From Candidatus Gastranaerophilales bacterium (GTDB lineage: Bacteria > Cyanobacteriota > Vampirovibrionia > Gastranaerophilales > Gastranaerophilaceae): a stretch of DNA of 64,000 bases. Made by a program: the position numbers and the translations under genes. The number at the start of each line of letters is the position of its first letter. Position 1 is the first letter of the stretch. Positions 61,266 to 64,000 of the stretch are shown here, piece by piece. The DNA lies in NCBI GenBank assembly GCA_944325005.1, contig CALUYO010000006.1, forward strand, positions 31,523 to 95,522, in the 5' to 3' direction. Below the pieces are notes generated by a model. That model ran no database searches. It was given only the letters and a program-made list of their open reading frames with translations, and had not been told where the DNA came from.

Positions 61266-63116
61266 ATGAACAATGCAGTTTTACATGACAACAAAGTTGT
61301 CAATTTGGACTCCGCTAAAAAAGCGTTTACGTCTAATTCTTTTGTATCCGATAAGGATGCGAATATTAATCTTATCGACAACTACTTAAGACAGATTGAC
61401 TGGAAGGTTAATGAAAATTCCAATATGGCTTATTCAATTCAGGGTTTGAATAACTATATTTCATCAGAAATCAGCAAACAATACTGGCTGAATAAGATTT
61501 ATCCTGTTGAGATAAAAAATGCGCATCTTAATGGGGATATTCATATTCATGATTTGAATATAATATCTGTTTACTGCGTCGGATGGGATTTGAAAGATTT
61601 GTTAACAGAAGGGTTCACAGGTGTAAGAGGCAAGATTGAAAGTGCGCCGGCAAAACATTTCAGGACGGCTCTGGGGCAGATTGTGAATTTTATGTACACA
61701 ATGCAGGGAGAAGCGGCTGGTGCTCAGGCTTTTTCTAATTTTGATACTCTTCTTGCTCCTTTTATAAGCTATGATAATTTGGATTACGGTCAGGTTAAAC
61801 AGTCTGTTCAGGAATTCGTTTTTAATATGAATGTCCCGACACGTGTTGGTTTCCAGACACCTTTTACTAATATTACAATGGATTTGACAGTCCCTTCTTA
61901 TTATGCTGAACAACCTGTAATAATCGGCGGTGAACTTCAGGAGTGCACTTATAAAGAATTCCAGAAAGAAATGGATATGCTTAATAAGGCGTTCTTTGAA
62001 GTCATGATGGAAGGCGACAATTCAGGACGTGTATTCACATTTCCTATTCCAACCTATAATATTACAAAAGATTTTGACTGGGACAATGAAAATATCAGAG
62101 GTTTGTGGGAAATGTCTGCTAAATATGGTATTCCGTATTTTTCAAACTTTATTAATTCGGATATGTCGCCGGAGGATGCCCGTTCTATGTGCTGTCGATT
62201 AAGAATAGACAACAGAGAACTTGAATACAGAGGGGGCGGACTTTTTGGGTCTAATCCCCTGACAGGTTCTGTTGGCGTTGTAACAATTAACCTTCCTAAA
62301 ATTGCTGAAATCTCTAAAACAAAAGGGGAATTTCTTGAAAGACTTGCACAAAAAATGAAACTTGCAAAAGAAAGCCTTGAGATTAAACGTAAATTACTTG
62401 AGGAATTAACTGATAAAGACTTATATCCTTATACAAAGTTTTATTTACGGGATATTAAAGCGCGTTTCGGAGTTTACTGGAAAAACCATTTTTCAACTAT
62501 AGGTTTGATAGGTATGAACGAAGCTTGTTTAAATCTTCTCAACTGTGATATTGGAAGTTTTAGAGGAAAACAGTTAGCGCTTGAAGTTATGGATTTTATG
62601 AGGGCAAAAATTGTTGAGTTTCAGAAGGAAACAGGCAACAATTATAATCTTGAAGCAACTCCGGGAGAAGGTACGTCGTACAGGCTTGCAAAACTCGATA
62701 AAGAAAAATATCCTTACTATACAAATTCAACACAATTACCTGTAAATTACACTGACGATATCTTTGAAATTCTTGATCATCAGGATGATTTGCAGACTAA
62801 ATATACAGGCGGAACAGTTGTTCATATTTATGCTGGAGAAAGAATTCAAAGTGTGGAAACAATGAAAAATCTTGTTAAAAAGATTTGTAATAATTATCAT
62901 TTGCCATACTTTACATTTTCGCCGACATTCAGCACATGCCCGAATCACGCTTATGTCGCAGGGGAACATTTTACATGCCCTGAATGCGGAGAGCAATGTG
63001 AAGTTTACTCCCGTGTTGTCGGTTATATAAGACCTGTTCAGCAGTGGAATAAGGGCAAAAAGAAAGAGTTTTCAGACAGAAAAGAATTTAAGATAGAGGA
63101 ATGCCAATGCAGATAG
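61266..63116 (+). CDS. nrdD: Anaerobic (class III) ribonucleoside-triphosphate reductase
   Basis: This 616 aa glycyl-radical enzyme makes deoxynucleotides without oxygen or B12. The glycyl-radical loop is RVVGYIRPVQQWNKGK (Gly586), preceded by the zinc site CPNH..CPECGEQC. GDIHIHDL, SNFDTLLAPF, MNVPTRVGFQTPFTN and GNNYNLEATPGEGTSYRLA are family blocks. An N-terminal ATP-cone is absent, so allosteric activity control by ATP/dATP is probably reduced. I choose ATG 61266 after GGGAG; an open frame from 61230 lies inside the riboswitch. The activase gene nrdG overlaps the end. Confidence 0.95.
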   Translation: MNNAVLHDNKVVNLDSAKKAFTSNSFVSDKDANINLIDNYLRQIDWKVNENSNMAYSIQGLNNYISSEISKQYWLNKIYPVEIKNAHLNGDIHIHDLNIISVYCVGWDLKDLLTEGFTGVRGKIESAPAKHFRTALGQIVNFMYTMQGEAAGAQAFSNFDTLLAPFISYDNLDYGQVKQSVQEFVFNMNVPTRVGFQTPFTNITMDLTVPSYYAEQPVIIGGELQECTYKEFQKEMDMLNKAFFEVMMEGDNSGRVFTFPIPTYNITKDFDWDNENIRGLWEMSAKYGIPYFSNFINSDMSPEDARSMCCRLRIDNRELEYRGGGLFGSNPLTGSVGVVTINLPKIAEISKTKGEFLERLAQKMKLAKESLEIKRKLLEELTDKDLYPYTKFYLRDIKARFGVYWKNHFSTIGLIGMNEACLNLLNCDIGSFRGKQLALEVMDFMRAKIVEFQKETGNNYNLEATPGEGTSYRLAKLDKEKYPYYTNSTQLPVNYTDDIFEILDHQDDLQTKYTGGTVVHIYAGERIQSVETMKNLVKKICNNYHLPYFTFSPTFSTCPNHAYVAGEHFTCPECGEQCEVYSRVVGYIRPVQQWNKGKKKEFSDRKEFKIEECQCR

Positions 63117-63787
63117 GCGGAGTTCAGAAAACTTCACTGCTTGATTATCCAGATAAAATAAGCGCAATTGTTTTTACACAGGGGTGTAATTTCAGATGCG
63201 GTTATTGTCACAATCCCGAATTAATTGTCATGAAAAAGGAGCCGGCATGGACTTGTGCCGGCTTTTTTGAATTTCTTAATTCAAGAAAAGGCAAACTCGA
63301 CGGAGTTGTAATAACCGGCGGAGAACCCTGTATGCAAGTTGGTTTAATAGATTTTATAAAAGAAATAAAAAATTTGGGATTTCTTGTAAAACTTGACACA
63401 AATGGAACTTTTCCATCTGTTTTAAAAAATGCTTTGCCTCTTATTGATTATATTGCTATGGATATTAAAGCACCTCTTTATAAATATAAAGAGATTACTC
63501 AGCTTAGTATTGACATTGAACAAATTAAAGAAAGTATTGATATTATTATGAATTCCGGCATTGATTACGAATTTAGAACTACAGTTGTTAAATCTCAGTT
63601 GAGCATTGAAGATTTCAAGGCTATAGGTGAACTAATTAGAGGTGCTCGCAAATATTACATTCAAAAATTTGTCCCTTCCAAAATTTTAGATAAAACTCTG
63701 ATGTCGGAAAAAACATATTCTGATAATGAATTTGAGGAAATAATTAATATTTTATTTAGATATATAAATAAAATAGTCTTAAGATAG
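63107..63787 (+). CDS. nrdG: Anaerobic RNR activating radical SAM protein
   Basis: This 226 aa radical SAM enzyme generates the glycyl radical on NrdD. The cluster motif is C-x3-C-x2-C in QGCNFRCGYCHNPELI (Cys27, Cys31, Cys34). VVITGGEPCMQVG binds SAM and MDIKAPLYKY follows. I choose ATG 63107, six bases after GAGGA; ATG 63101 is directly next to it. It overlaps nrdD by 10 bases, so both share the riboswitch-controlled message. Confidence 0.93.
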   Translation: MQIGGVQKTSLLDYPDKISAIVFTQGCNFRCGYCHNPELIVMKKEPAWTCAGFFEFLNSRKGKLDGVVITGGEPCMQVGLIDFIKEIKNLGFLVKLDTNGTFPSVLKNALPLIDYIAMDIKAPLYKYKEITQLSIDIEQIKESIDIIMNSGIDYEFRTTVVKSQLSIEDFKAIGELIRGARKYYIQKFVPSKILDKTLMSEKTYSDNEFEEIINILFRYINKIVLR

Positions 63788-63795
63788 TTAATATC

Positions 63796-63824
63796 TTGAA
63801 AATTAAAAAAATATCGTTTATAAT
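63796..63824 (+). promoter_or_regulatory. Promoter for the second G10 prepilin gene
   Basis: TTGAAA (63796-63801), a 17-base spacer and TATAAT (63819-63824) precede ATG 63849, which has AAGGAG upstream. Again a good promoter and ribosome-binding site stand before a broken frame. Confidence 0.65.
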
Positions 63825-63848
63825 ATGATAAACACAAGGAGTGAAAGT

Positions 63849-64000
63849 ATGAAAAATTTAGTATGTAAATCAGGCGCAAATGCGTCTGTATCAACCATTA
63901 ATCCTGTCGGGGGGGGGGCGTTCTAAGCACTCCTGCCAATAGTTTCGGGGATTTTAAATTAACCAAAAAATTTGGTTTTACATTAGCAGAAATGATGGTC
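63849..64000 (+). CDS. Type IV prepilin-like gene, OFF by a G10 tract (partial)
   Basis: From ATG 63849 the frame reads a Cys/Ala/Ser leader, then VGGGAF, and stops at 63924. One extra G (or two fewer) in the ten-G run at 63909-63918 gives ..PVGGGGVLSTPANSFG, then KKFG and the prepilin helix FTLAEMMV, where the window ends. Gly precedes the cut, the classical prepilin residue. The frame offset and the GTC-G10-C context are the same as at 47149. The rest of the gene lies beyond the window. Confidence 0.8.
63909..63918 (+). repeat. Second G10 homopolymer in a prepilin leader
   Basis: Ten consecutive G follow a GTC codon, as at 47176-47185. After correction both loci encode VGGGGxLS. Confidence 0.9.

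Noticed and set aside
61230..61266. Upstream start for nrdD
   Set aside because: The extension lies in the riboswitch and adds a non-conserved peptide; GGGAG fits ATG 61266.

Overview
The window reads as chromosomal DNA from an AT-rich, anaerobic, diderm bacterium. Genes for LPS export (lptB, an LptF/LptG permease), a tripartite RND efflux pump with a TolC-type channel, and lipoproteins imply an outer membrane. A B12-dependent class II and an oxygen-sensitive class III ribonucleotide reductase imply anaerobic growth. The ribosomal block infA-rpmJ-rpsM-rpsK-rpsD-rpoA-rplQ-truA-rplM-rpsI resembles the cyanobacterial order. Single prepilin genes beginning with FTLAEVLITLG, and several lineage-specific proteins, suggest a gut relative of the non-photosynthetic Cyanobacteria (Melainabacteria/Gastranaerophilales). 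That placement is inference and was not tested by phylogeny.

Layout. 1-3.3 kb: exported proteins, a SpoIID-like wall enzyme and HU. 3.4-8.7 kb: rsmD, fixC-fixX, a repeat-containing acidic protein, an XRE regulator and two glycosyltransferases. 8.8-17.9 kb: agmatinase, DNA ligase, a SIMPL lipoprotein, a small divergent regulator module, LPS export genes and trpS. 18-25.4 kb: folD, a CooC-like ATPase, a MetE-like protein, rplI, a second copy of the small divergent module and pheT. 25.4-38.4 kb: glycan genes, class II RNR, a dicarboxylate-type symporter, ileS and fusA. 38.5-48.3 kb: uppS, rdgB, a prepilin with a divergent XRE regulator, the efflux pump and a frame-broken prepilin. 48.4-53.6 kb: the ribosomal/RNA polymerase operon. 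53.8-61 kb: a second prepilin/XRE pair, lepB, a polyprenyl synthase and a four-gene cluster of unknown proteins. 61-64 kb: a cobalamin riboswitch, nrdD-nrdG and a second frame-broken prepilin.

Most interesting signals. (1) Two prepilin genes at 47149 and 63849 each carry a G10 tract just after a Val codon in the leader. Both are out of frame by the same amount, and G11 or G8 would restore a full prepilin, which is the pattern of a phase-variable ON/OFF switch. (2) Two other prepilins sit divergent to XRE regulators, with inverted repeats over or next to near-consensus promoters. (3) Two related divergent modules at 13.4-13.9 and 21.7-22.2 kb pair a homologous 69-75 aa helical protein with a small HTH-type regulator. 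The second has operator repeats over both overlapping promoters. (4) Four lineage-specific small genes share a non-sigma70-like motif, G[C/A]AAT-N15-TACTTWATAT, 40-45 nt before the start codon. (5) A cobalamin riboswitch precedes the B12-independent RNR while a B12-dependent RNR is encoded elsewhere in the window. (6) IleRS has HVGT in place of HIGH. (7) The same short palindromic element lies in frame in both nrdJ and ileS.

I saw no tRNA, rRNA, CRISPR array, insertion sequence, integrase or phage structural genes.
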